A stretch of DNA of 14,085 bases from CAYMLQ01 sp964390795 (GTDB lineage Bacteria > Verrucomicrobiota > Kiritimatiellia > RFP12 > UBA1067), in the NCBI GenBank assembly GCA_964390795.1, contig CAYMLQ010000119.1:1-14085 (forward strand). The letters run 5' to 3'. Both the position numbers and the translations under genes were made by a program. The notes under the pieces were generated by a model, which saw only the letters and a program-made list of their open reading frames with translations, did no database searches and was not told where the DNA came from. Position 1 is the first letter of the stretch. Each line of letters opens with the position of its first letter. Shown here one piece after another: positions 1-7,391 of the stretch.

Positions 1-725
1 ATCTGCGCCTTGGAGAGCGGCGCGGAGAAGATCTTCAGCTCGTCGATCAGCCCGTCGGCCTGCTTGCCCTCGCGCGAACACCCGACATGGAAAGAGGTGA
101 AGGCCCGCCTGCGGTCGTAGACTCGTCCCGCACCTTTCGGCGGCGTGTCAGGCTCCAGCAGGGCCGCCTTAAAGGGATTGTCGCTGTCGCGCTTGCGCAG
201 ATACGATTTGCCGTCGACAAAGAGCGCCGAACCCTCTCCATCCCAGGTGAAGGCGATGTGCTGCCAGATGCCCTGCTCGTGCGGACGGCGCACCGTCACA
301 AAGCTGTCCGCCTTGTCCGACGTGTCGCCCCGCAGCGCAGCTCCGAGATACCAGACGCAGACGGTACCGGAGCCGGGACGCGCCGCGTCCCACGGCGCGG
401 TGAAGCCGAAGAGCTGCCGCCTGCGCTCGCCCGGCTCGTCCGCCCACTCGGGCTTGTACCAGAACGCGACGGTTCCGCGCAGCGGCTCCACATTCTTGTC
501 GAAGGCGTACTCCAGCCGCGCTTTGGCTGCGGCGGTCAAACGAACGGCCTGCCCCGCCACGCCCTCGCCGAACACAAGGTTGCCGGCAGCGAGCGGCTTT
601 GCCGCGCCTTGCGCCAATGCAGCCTCAGCCGTGCCGTCGAACGGCGCGTGGAAAAGCAGCTCCGGCGCTGGCTGGGCTCTCGCCAGTAAGGGAATAAGAC
701 TAACGAATAAAACACTTATGCGCAT
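1..725 (-). CDS. Secreted LamG/concanavalin A-like domain protein, 3' end cut by window edge
   Basis: Reading the minus strand from an ATG at 725-723 gives 241 complete codons without a stop before the left edge, so the C-terminus is missing. Residues 1-17 form a signal peptide (MRISVLFVSL, then a hydrophobic stretch ending ARA before QPAP), so the protein is exported. Residues about 22-241 look like a LamG (concanavalin A-like jelly-roll) domain: FHAPFDGT opens it, GTVAFWYKPEW (84-94) and WQHIAFTWDG (154-163) are the typical inner strands, LFVDGK (168-173) follows, and GLIDELKIFSAPLS (225-238) is the typical closing strand. Such domains usually bind glycans or pack against a catalytic domain, and any catalytic part would lie beyond the edge. 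An in-frame TGA about 50 bases upstream with no ATG between limits the start to this ATG or a later one. The Shine-Dalgarno is poor (only GGAA next to the ATG). It is the last visible gene of the minus-strand cluster, 98 bases after the giant esterase. The domain call is solid; the specific function is unknown. Confidence 0.85.
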   Translation of the reverse strand, partial: MRISVLFVSLIPLLARAQPAPELLFHAPFDGTAEAALAQGAAKPLAAGNLVFGEGVAGQAVRLTAAAKARLEYAFDKNVEPLRGTVAFWYKPEWADEPGERRRQLFGFTAPWDAARPGSGTVCVWYLGAALRGDTSDKADSFVTVRRPHEQGIWQHIAFTWDGEGSALFVDGKSYLRKRDSDNPFKAALLEPDTPPKGAGRVYDRRRAFTSFHVGCSREGKQADGLIDELKIFSAPLSKAQ

Positions 726-741
726 TTCCAGATGCAGCCTT

Positions 742-778
742 ACCGTTCGGAACGGTCTGTTGTACCGCCTTCAGGCGG
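742..778. repeat. Two tandem stem-loops between the giant esterase and the LamG gene
   Basis: Two perfect inverted repeats lie side by side. ACCGTT (742-747) pairs with AACGGT (751-756) over a three-base loop. CCGCC (65-69 of the 700s block, i.e. 765-769) pairs with GGCGG (774-778) over TTCA. Neither is followed by a T run in the minus-strand transcript, so they do not look like intrinsic terminators. They sit 17 bases upstream of the LamG start and 46 bases after the preceding stop. They could process or protect the mRNA, or be remnants of a dispersed intergenic repeat. The structure is read directly; the role is inferred. Confidence 0.5.
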
Positions 779-823
779 CCCGGGTCCTTTATTGCGTTGC
801 CGGCCGGTATAACGTGCGCGCCG

Positions 824-3800
824 TCACCTCAACCTAAGCATCGTCCCCCTGTTCACCTGCAGAAGCAATTCGTTTCCTACGCGCACCACCTGTGCACGAT
901 ACGGTATGCCGGTGATCGTCCAGCCGCTCAGGTCCGTCGCGCCTGCAAACGCCCCGGCGGAAAAGAGCGTTTGGCCCGAGAATAGAAAGCCCGAACCGCT
1001 CACATCAAGCGTCAAGGAGGCGGGCAGGGTCATCGTGCCGGTCACCGCGATCCGCCCCGCCGTTCCGGCGTTGCCGTCATAGGTCCAGACCAGCCTTGCC
1101 TCTTCGGCCAGAGTCAGCGAGGCGACCCTCGACAGCGTCGCGTCCGCCGTGCCAAATGCCGCGCCCGCTGACGCCGTGACCGCCGAGTTACTGATGCCGC
1201 CGCCGCTGACCAGCAGCGTGCCGTTGCTGACCGCGGTCGCGCCGCTGTAGGCATTGGTTCCGCCGGTTAGGACCATCGTCCCCGCGCCGGTCTTGGTCAG
1301 CCCCGCGCTGTTGCCGGTGTGCGAGCTGTCCAGAAGGTTGGCTGAGACGGTCAGGTCGGCATCCGCGCTGCCTGTCACGTCTTCGACGCGGAAGGCACGC
1401 CGGACACCGGCCGCGGAGTTGAACGCCAGGTGGACGCCGTTAAACGTTCCCGCCTCCGCCCGGATCACCGACGGCGCGGCTCCGGTCACGACGACATTGC
1501 CGTTGAGCGCGAACGCCTGATACGGCCCGCCCGAACCGGGGCCGGTCGCAAGCGCGCCCCCGTTCAGCGTGAGCGGCCCGAGGCACTGAAAACCGCCACC
1601 GGCCTTGAGCGTTCCGCCGTTCAAGTGATACGTAGCGGCGTCACTCATCGCGTCCCGCGCCGTGATGATCGTCCCTCCGCTGTTGACGGTAAACGAAGAA
1701 GCGTTGGAAAGCCCCCGCCGCTGGGTCGCCGTCCCTGAGCCTTGCAGCAGCGTGCCGGCGTCCACCACCACGGACCCGTTAAAGGTGTTGGTGACACCGG
1801 AACCCGCGATCACCGCCGTTGTTCCCGCGCCGGAGTGCCTGAACGTCCCCGAACCCGTGATCGCATTCGTCAGCAGGGTATACCCGCCGCAGGCGAAATC
1901 CAACGTGCCCGCGCTGATGGTGTTCGTGCCCGCATAGGCGACCGTGCCTGTGAGCCGCAGCGTACCCGCGCCCGCCTTGACCAGCCCGCCCGCGCCCGCC
2001 ACATTGCCGAACGTCAGCAGCGTATCTGCGCCCCGCGGCGTCACGGTGACGGCCGACGCGGCGCCCGTCAGCACGACGTTGCTGACCGTCTGAGCGCTGG
2101 TGAACGTCGCCGCGCCGAACGAGATCGTCTGTCCAGTCTGATCCACCATGCCGGTGGGCATGTGGCTCAGTCCGATCTGAGTCGCGCTGTTAAGGGTGCG
2201 GATATAGGTTCCAGCAGGCAGGAAGGCGTTGGACACGGACTGGCCGACCACAAGTCCTGCGGTCGAGGGCAGCGTCACGTTGTAGTTTCCGCTCCACGGA
2301 GTGGCGGCACCGACGGAAATGGCCACGCCGCTGAAGCTGCTGTTGGTCGCGTTGTTCCGCCCAGACAGCTCGAAGCCGCCGCCGCTGAGGACCAGTCTGG
2401 AGCGGGGGCTGTAAGCGTCGCGCAGGGCGATGCCGCCCTGCGCACCCCCGATCACGCTGTAGTCCACCTTCACGGTTCCCTGGCTCACGGTCGTGTCGCC
2501 CGTCCAGTCGTTGGTCGCCGCGAGCCCGTTGCCGGTGAAGAGCAGCGTGCCCGGCCCGGCCTTGGTCAGGGCGCCCGCCTCCCCCGCCTTGTCCGTCAGC
2601 CGTGCGGAGGGCGAAAAAACGATCTGGTTGTTGGCGTGCGTGGCATTGAACGTGTGCGTGCCGCTCTGCGACAGCCGGACGGTCACCGGCTTGCTGGTAT
2701 TGCGCTGCGCATCGGGAACAGGAAAGGAGGTTCCGTTGTAGGCCTCCATCGCACTGCCGTTCTCAAACCACACAGACAGGGTGTCCGCGCGGGTGGCGAT
2801 CGTGCCGTTTTTGAAATCCAGCACCCCGGTGCCCGCGTAGCGGTAGTAGGGAGCGATGTTGCTGCCGTTGCCGTTGGCCACGCCGACACGCTCCGCCTTG
2901 AGCGTGCCGCCGTCGAGGATGTAGGTCTGCGTGCCGGCGGTCGGACGGGCGTAGGCCTCCAACAGGCACAGGCCATAGCCCTGGCCCGCGATGTTCATCG
3001 TGCCGGCTGTTTGGCGGTACGTGATGTCCGTGTTGACGGTGCCGACGCCCAATTGCAGCTGAGACGAAAGCGTGACGTCGAAGCCCGTCGTCAAGTAGGC
3101 GGAGGCATTCAGCCCCAGGGTGGTCAGCGCTGCCGACGTTGCCGTCAGGACGCTCGCGGCGCTGACGGGGTTGGTGTTGCCGATGGCAAGGGTCGCGCTG
3201 CCCGCGCCGACATCGGTGATCGCGCCGCTCACCGCGAGGCTGCCTCCGTTCGCGATAGACAAGGTGGCGTTCTTGCCGCTCGCGTTGTCGAACGCGAGCG
3301 AGGCCGCCGCGGCTGCGGTGCCGCTTTGAATCGTCAGGGTGGCGGTCGCAGAATTACTGAGCGAGACGGACTCGGCGCTGACCGGCATGCCCGTCGGCGT
3401 CCAGGTGGTTGCGGTTTCCCAGTTGGCGCTCACGCCGCCGAGCCACGCCTTGACCGTCGTGTTCGTCTCATTGGTTGTCGCCGTCTCCATCCTGGCAACC
3501 AGACGGTCGGACATCATGGCGAAGCCGGAATCATTGGGGTGTACGAGCACGGGGTCGAAGTACGCGATGCTGGGGTCGATCAACTCCGGCCCCTCGATCA
3601 CGCTCAGCTTCGGATCGCTCCTTGCCGCAGCCACAGCGCGGGCCACCTGCCGGTACGACTCCAGAGGGGCGATATCCGAGGCCGGGTTCCATGAGGCGTC
3701 CACCCACAAGGGGGTCAGCAGATAGACCGGAACCGTTGGCTGCAGAACCCGCAGATTCGCGAGGAACGCGTCCAGCCGGTTGCTGTACGTCGCCAGCGCC

Positions 3801-6800
3801 ACGCCGCCCTGCCAATCGTTGACACCGATCAGCACCGAGATCACGTCCGCACCGAGCGACCCCACCGTCGTTCCGTCGCTAGCCGTGGTGGCCCGTCCGG
3901 CCAGCCCCAAGTTGACGAGTTGCCACCCTTTTTTACAGGCGACCAAATAGGTGTAGCTCTTGCCCACCTCGCTGGCCGTGAAGCCCTGCGTGATGGAGTC
4001 CCCATAGGCCAGGTACCGTGTTGCCGGGCGTGCGGCAGGCGTCTGGAACTGCGCGTTCGTATTGACCTGCAGCCCTTGGAAGTCGACCGAGTCGCCGTAG
4101 GGCAGCACCAGTTCGTAGTCGTGAAACCCGCCGCCGGGCGGGACGGTCAGCGACACGGCCACCTGCTCTTGCGTGCGGACGGTCGCGACCTGTACCGTCT
4201 GATACGTCCACGCGGCGTTGGTTTGCCCATCGACCCGATAAAAGCCCTTGCTGTTGCGGGCGCTCGTGGAGCAGTGATTGGTGCTGTAATAGAGCGTCGC
4301 CTGCGCATTCGTGGCGTCGGTGCGGAAGCGGATGCGCGTTCCGGGGTTGTCCCACTCGTAGCCCTTTCCGGCGATCGGAAGGAGGCGGTCGAAACGCGCC
4401 AGCGTGACGGCGGCGTCAAACGGCGCCGCCACGAAGGAACGCCGGACATAGTCGGAATAGGCGATGCGGGAATCCTCCGGAGTCACGAGGCCGGGCGTAG
4501 TCGGCAAGGGCACCTGATTGACAAGGAGTTCATCAGCGGAAAGGGCGCGTGTGGTCAGGCGCACCTCATCGAGCAGACCGTCCCAGCCGTTGCCGCGGTC
4601 ATACCGGTTGCCGACAGCGAAGGCGGTTGACGCATTCGTGATCGAGGTCTGCGTGTGCGTGCGGCTCGAAGCCTGCAGCGCGCCACCAACGTTCAGATCC
4701 TTGAAGTAGAACGTGATGCCGGCGGCGCTCGTGTTTGTCGGCGTGAACGCGGCAGCCACATAGTAATCCACATTCGTCTGCAGCTCGAAGCCGGAGTTGA
4801 TCGTCTCGAGCGCGCCCGCGGCAGAGCCGAAGAACTGCAAGACCAGGCGGCGCGCCAACTGCGTCGAGCCTTCGCCCGTGACGACGAGCTGCCAACTGAG
4901 CGTGTCGGCGGCGGACCCCGTGCCGTGAGCGGCGATCGTGCGGAACTGCACGCCCGGGCCGCCGGACGCCAGATTGACAAACGCCTCCACGGTGAACGGC
5001 GTCGTGCCTGACGGCAGCAGCGGGCTGTCGGGGCAGGTGAACACGGTGCCGTTGGCCGCCGTAAACCGCGCGGCATGCGCGTTCTGACCGTACTCGATAA
5101 TGAATTGCCGCGGGAAGGCCGCCCCTGCGCCAGAGGCCCCGAGCGCCACCTGCTGAGGCCCGGTGCCGGTCGTTGCGTTGGTGGTAAGATTCAGGAGGTC
5201 GTAGTGATCCGCCTGCAGCCCGGGGGAGCGCTCGAACCGGTACAGGCTCGTTCCCTGCGCGTGCTCGCTGGCGGCGACCACCGTGCGCAAGGCCGACGTT
5301 TTATTTCCGAGGGCGTCCGTGGCCACCGCCGTGAGCGTGTGGATGCCGCGGTTGGTCAGCGTGTGCGGCAGACTCCAGCCCTGGGTGCCAGGCGCGTTCT
5401 GGACCCCTAGCAGATGGCTGCCGTCATAATACGCCAGAGACTGAATCGGTGCCGAGACCGCCTCAATCACCGAAAGCCGGACGTCATCAAGCGCCGCGCC
5501 ATTGACGTAGGAGTAGAACTGTACGCTGCTGAAACCGCTGAAGGCTGGGTTTGTCGGGTTGCGGAAGTGAGCGAGCGTGCCCGTGTTGAACAGCGTGCCG
5601 CCCACCGGGCCATAGCTGATCGAATAGGTGTTGCTGTCCGGGAAGTAGTTCAGAGCGAACTCGTACTTCACGGGGCCCGACGTGAAGGCGCCAGCCTGGA
5701 AATCGTAGGCGGAGCCTGTGACGCTCGGGCCGGACACAGTCACGCCGCCGCTGTTATTGGTGAACGCGGTAAGGGCAAAGGGTCCTGTGGAAACATTGGA
5801 GGCCGTGAGCCGAACCGTGAGCCACGGAGAGCCGGGATTCACGGCCTGGTTGGCCTGGAAAAGATCCAGAATGAGCGGCTGGTTCCACGAGTTGCTGCCG
5901 AGGGTCAGGTTGACCGTGAAGGTGAAGCGGAGCTGGAAGTTCGCCGTCACAGGCGTGAACGACTGCGACAGACTCGCGGTCTCGCGGATCAGCGCGGAGG
6001 CCCCGGCAGAGCCGAGGTCCGGTCCTTGGCTGAGTCCCGCCGTATTCCCGGCCGACCACGCGTCCGGTTTGCCGGCGGTCCACTGCGAAAACGTCCCGTT
6101 GGCGATGAGATTCGGGGTGGCGAGCGTCACCGCAGAGGCTCCAAAGCCGCGCGGGTCCACGGCGATATCAAAGGCCGAGCCCACCGGCAAGACCGCCATC
6201 TGCGGCGGATTGACCTGCCCCGGCTGAATCGCCGTGTCCGGCTTGGCCGCGCCGACGATGGCCAGCGAGCCCTGAAGCGGAATCTCTGTGCGGCTCGACA
6301 CGCCGTCGTACGAGGTCAAGGCCTGATAGGCGCGGGCCGCCGCTTCATTGGGCAGCCAGGAGGCCGTGCCGACCGTTCCCGAATAGCTGGCGAAAGGCGC
6401 AATGGACACATATGCGCTGCGGTCCGCGCCGGTGGTCGAAGTGACATAGGGACGCTGTCCCAGCCAGCCCGTCTCCAAGGGGATCGGTTTCAGGGCGACT
6501 GTGCCGCCCGCGTCGAGGCCCGGCAGAACGCCCTCGGGATAGCGCAGCGCAAGGGTCTCCGCGATCCAGCTCCACGCCATCGACCAGCCTTGATTGACAA
6601 ACGTGTCATGCGGCGTCCGCCAATCGACCGCATAGCCGGCGTGACCGTCATTCGAGCGCCAGTTCGAGAAGTTCGCAGAGGTCACGTTCGGCTCTGTCAG
6701 CCCGTTGCTGTCCTCCGACCCCGGCATGAAGAGCACCGGAACCTTGCGGGTTTCTGCCGGCTGGCTGGAGTTGAGGACGCTGCTTCCTCTCTGCGCAACG

Positions 6801-7285
6801 GCGGTGATCACTCGGCCGCGAACGTGGTTCGCCATTTCGGTAGAAACATAGCCGCCGAGAGAGAAGCCCGTGAAGACCGCAGGCGCGTTGATGAGTTCCG
6901 CGCGCCCGGTGGCGGCGGCCGCCGCCGCGAGAATCGCCGTGAGCGAGGACTGCGCGTCGGCCTCCGAGATGCTCATATACCCGGCATTGGAGCCCGCTCC
7001 GACGAGGGCAAAGCCCAAGGAGCGCGCCGCCTCCTGCCAGACCGTGTCATCCGCGCGCAAGCGCCAGTCTCCGCCGCTGCCCGGATAAAGAAAGATCACC
7101 CCGCGTACGCGCGGCACATCGATGGCGGGAGGGGTATAGATGCGGTAATCGGCTGTTTGCGTCCCCCCGAGCGCTCTCGCCCAGGTAGCCTGAAAACTGC
7201 GCGTTCCTCCATAAGCGGCCGTGATCGGCACCATGCCAAGTGCCAGGCAAGCACAGGCCTGCGCTAGTAACGTCTTCCACATCAT
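824..7285 (-). CDS. Giant secreted multidomain esterase: alpha/beta-hydrolase + LamG + SGNH hydrolase + PATR repeats (2153 aa)
   Basis: Two esterase domains are fused in one exported protein. The chosen start is the first of two adjacent ATGs (7285), because AGGAG at 7300-7296 precedes it by 10 bases and the signal peptide begins here (MMWKTLLAQACACLALG, ending near AAYGG). The reading frame stays open to 7489, but that extension overlaps the upstream gene and is rich in Arg. Residues about 28-250 are an alpha/beta-hydrolase with nucleophile elbow GFSLGG (candidate Ser142), Asp192 in SEDSNG and His226 in TPHDTF. Residues about 390-600 look like a beta-sandwich, possibly carbohydrate-binding; 608-674 look Ig-like; 700-925 are LamG (end motif WDGLLDEVRLTTRALS). 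A jelly-roll-like stretch (about 936-1085) leads into an SGNH hydrolase with YGDSITQG (Ser about 1097), GLAGRA, GVND (1154-1157) and VHPNDSG (His1249), an arrangement resembling carbohydrate esterase family 2. From about 1277 to the end lie PATR repeats (KAGPGTLLFTG near 1574, KAGAGTLRLTG near 1768, KTGAGTMVLTG near 1996). No autotransporter barrel or PEP-CTERM-like anchor is visible. A role in polysaccharide deacylation is inferred. Confidence 0.88.
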   Translation of the reverse strand: MMWKTLLAQACACLALGMVPITAAYGGTRSFQATWARALGGTQTADYRIYTPPAIDVPRVRGVIFLYPGSGGDWRLRADDTVWQEAARSLGFALVGAGSNAGYMSISEADAQSSLTAILAAAAAATGRAELINAPAVFTGFSLGGYVSTEMANHVRGRVITAVAQRGSSVLNSSQPAETRKVPVLFMPGSEDSNGLTEPNVTSANFSNWRSNDGHAGYAVDWRTPHDTFVNQGWSMAWSWIAETLALRYPEGVLPGLDAGGTVALKPIPLETGWLGQRPYVTSTTGADRSAYVSIAPFASYSGTVGTASWLPNEAAARAYQALTSYDGVSSRTEIPLQGSLAIVGAAKPDTAIQPGQVNPPQMAVLPVGSAFDIAVDPRGFGASAVTLATPNLIANGTFSQWTAGKPDAWSAGNTAGLSQGPDLGSAGASALIRETASLSQSFTPVTANFQLRFTFTVNLTLGSNSWNQPLILDLFQANQAVNPGSPWLTVRLTASNVSTGPFALTAFTNNSGGVTVSGPSVTGSAYDFQAGAFTSGPVKYEFALNYFPDSNTYSISYGPVGGTLFNTGTLAHFRNPTNPAFSGFSSVQFYSYVNGAALDDVRLSVIEAVSAPIQSLAYYDGSHLLGVQNAPGTQGWSLPHTLTNRGIHTLTAVATDALGNKTSALRTVVAASEHAQGTSLYRFERSPGLQADHYDLLNLTTNATTGTGPQQVALGASGAGAAFPRQFIIEYGQNAHAARFTAANGTVFTCPDSPLLPSGTTPFTVEAFVNLASGGPGVQFRTIAAHGTGSAADTLSWQLVVTGEGSTQLARRLVLQFFGSAAGALETINSGFELQTNVDYYVAAAFTPTNTSAAGITFYFKDLNVGGALQASSRTHTQTSITNASTAFAVGNRYDRGNGWDGLLDEVRLTTRALSADELLVNQVPLPTTPGLVTPEDSRIAYSDYVRRSFVAAPFDAAVTLARFDRLLPIAGKGYEWDNPGTRIRFRTDATNAQATLYYSTNHCSTSARNSKGFYRVDGQTNAAWTYQTVQVATVRTQEQVAVSLTVPPGGGFHDYELVLPYGDSVDFQGLQVNTNAQFQTPAARPATRYLAYGDSITQGFTASEVGKSYTYLVACKKGWQLVNLGLAGRATTASDGTTVGSLGADVISVLIGVNDWQGGVALATYSNRLDAFLANLRVLQPTVPVYLLTPLWVDASWNPASDIAPLESYRQVARAVAAARSDPKLSVIEGPELIDPSIAYFDPVLVHPNDSGFAMMSDRLVARMETATTNETNTTVKAWLGGVSANWETATTWTPTGMPVSAESVSLSNSATATLTIQSGTAAAAASLAFDNASGKNATLSIANGGSLAVSGAITDVGAGSATLAIGNTNPVSAASVLTATSAALTTLGLNASAYLTTGFDVTLSSQLQLGVGTVNTDITYRQTAGTMNIAGQGYGLCLLEAYARPTAGTQTYILDGGTLKAERVGVANGNGSNIAPYYRYAGTGVLDFKNGTIATRADTLSVWFENGSAMEAYNGTSFPVPDAQRNTSKPVTVRLSQSGTHTFNATHANNQIVFSPSARLTDKAGEAGALTKAGPGTLLFTGNGLAATNDWTGDTTVSQGTVKVDYSVIGGAQGGIALRDAYSPRSRLVLSGGGFELSGRNNATNSSFSGVAISVGAATPWSGNYNVTLPSTAGLVVGQSVSNAFLPAGTYIRTLNSATQIGLSHMPTGMVDQTGQTISFGAATFTSAQTVSNVVLTGAASAVTVTPRGADTLLTFGNVAGAGGLVKAGAGTLRLTGTVAYAGTNTISAGTLDFACGGYTLLTNAITGSGTFRHSGAGTTAVIAGSGVTNTFNGSVVVDAGTLLQGSGTATQRRGLSNASSFTVNSGGTIITARDAMSDAATYHLNGGTLKAGGGFQCLGPLTLNGGALATGPGSGGPYQAFALNGNVVVTGAAPSVIRAEAGTFNGVHLAFNSAAGVRRAFRVEDVTGSADADLTVSANLLDSSHTGNSAGLTKTGAGTMVLTGGTNAYSGATAVSNGTLLVSGGGISNSAVTASAGAAFGTADATLSRVASLTLAEEARLVWTYDGNAGTAGRIAVTGTMTLPASLTLDVSGSGFLFSGQTLFSAGAFAGATDLSGWTITGIPYRAQVVRVGNELLLQVNRGTMLRLR

Positions 7286-7295
7286 TCCGCCTTGT

Positions 7296-7300
7296 CTCCT
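7296..7300 (-). promoter_or_regulatory. Shine-Dalgarno that fixes the start of the giant esterase
   Basis: The minus strand reads AGGAG at 7300-7296, ten bases before the ATG at 7285. This and the signal peptide that follows select this start over the Arg-rich upstream extension of the same frame to 7489. Confidence 0.7.
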
Positions 7301-7336
7301 GTCTTCTATACGCGCCTCCATAAGCCGGCGCATTTT

Positions 7337-7386
7337 GGAGCGGAACGCCTTCGCGTTCCGGCCGGCGCGGGAAGCCGCGCCGCTCC
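7337..7386. repeat. Clover-shaped intergenic palindromic element (REP-like)
   Basis: A nested set of inverted repeats fills most of the gap between the two PATR genes. The outer arms GGAGCG (7337-7342) and CGCTCC (7381-7386) are complementary. Inside are two perfect 8-base-pair hairpins: CGGAACGC-CTTC-GCGTTCCG (7341-7360) and CGGCGCGG-GAAG-CCGCGCCG (7363-7382). The outer arms share two bases with each inner hairpin, so the whole could fold as a compact three-way junction. No T run follows in the minus-strand transcript, so it is not a classical terminator. It begins five bases after the TAA of the upstream gene and ends 36 bases before the AGGAG of the esterase. The form suggests a REP-type dispersed element or an mRNA-stability structure. 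Only one copy is in this window, so dispersal is not shown. Confidence 0.7.
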
Positions 7387-7391
7387 CGCAC

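Noticed and set aside
824..3460. Glycine/threonine-rich repeats considered as a recent tandem DNA repeat
   Set aside because: The repeats are recognisable only at protein level as divergent PATR units; no repeated DNA stretch of notable length was seen.
1742..3694. Long plus-strand open frame (650 codons) antisense to the giant esterase
   Set aside because: The product is a low-complexity Arg/Gly/Ala/His-rich sequence with no motif, and the opposite strand encodes clear SGNH and PATR sequence.
5414..7267. Long plus-strand open frame (617 codons) antisense to the alpha/beta-hydrolase region
   Set aside because: Arg-rich shadow of a well-supported coding strand with a hydrolase triad and signal peptide; no domain of its own.
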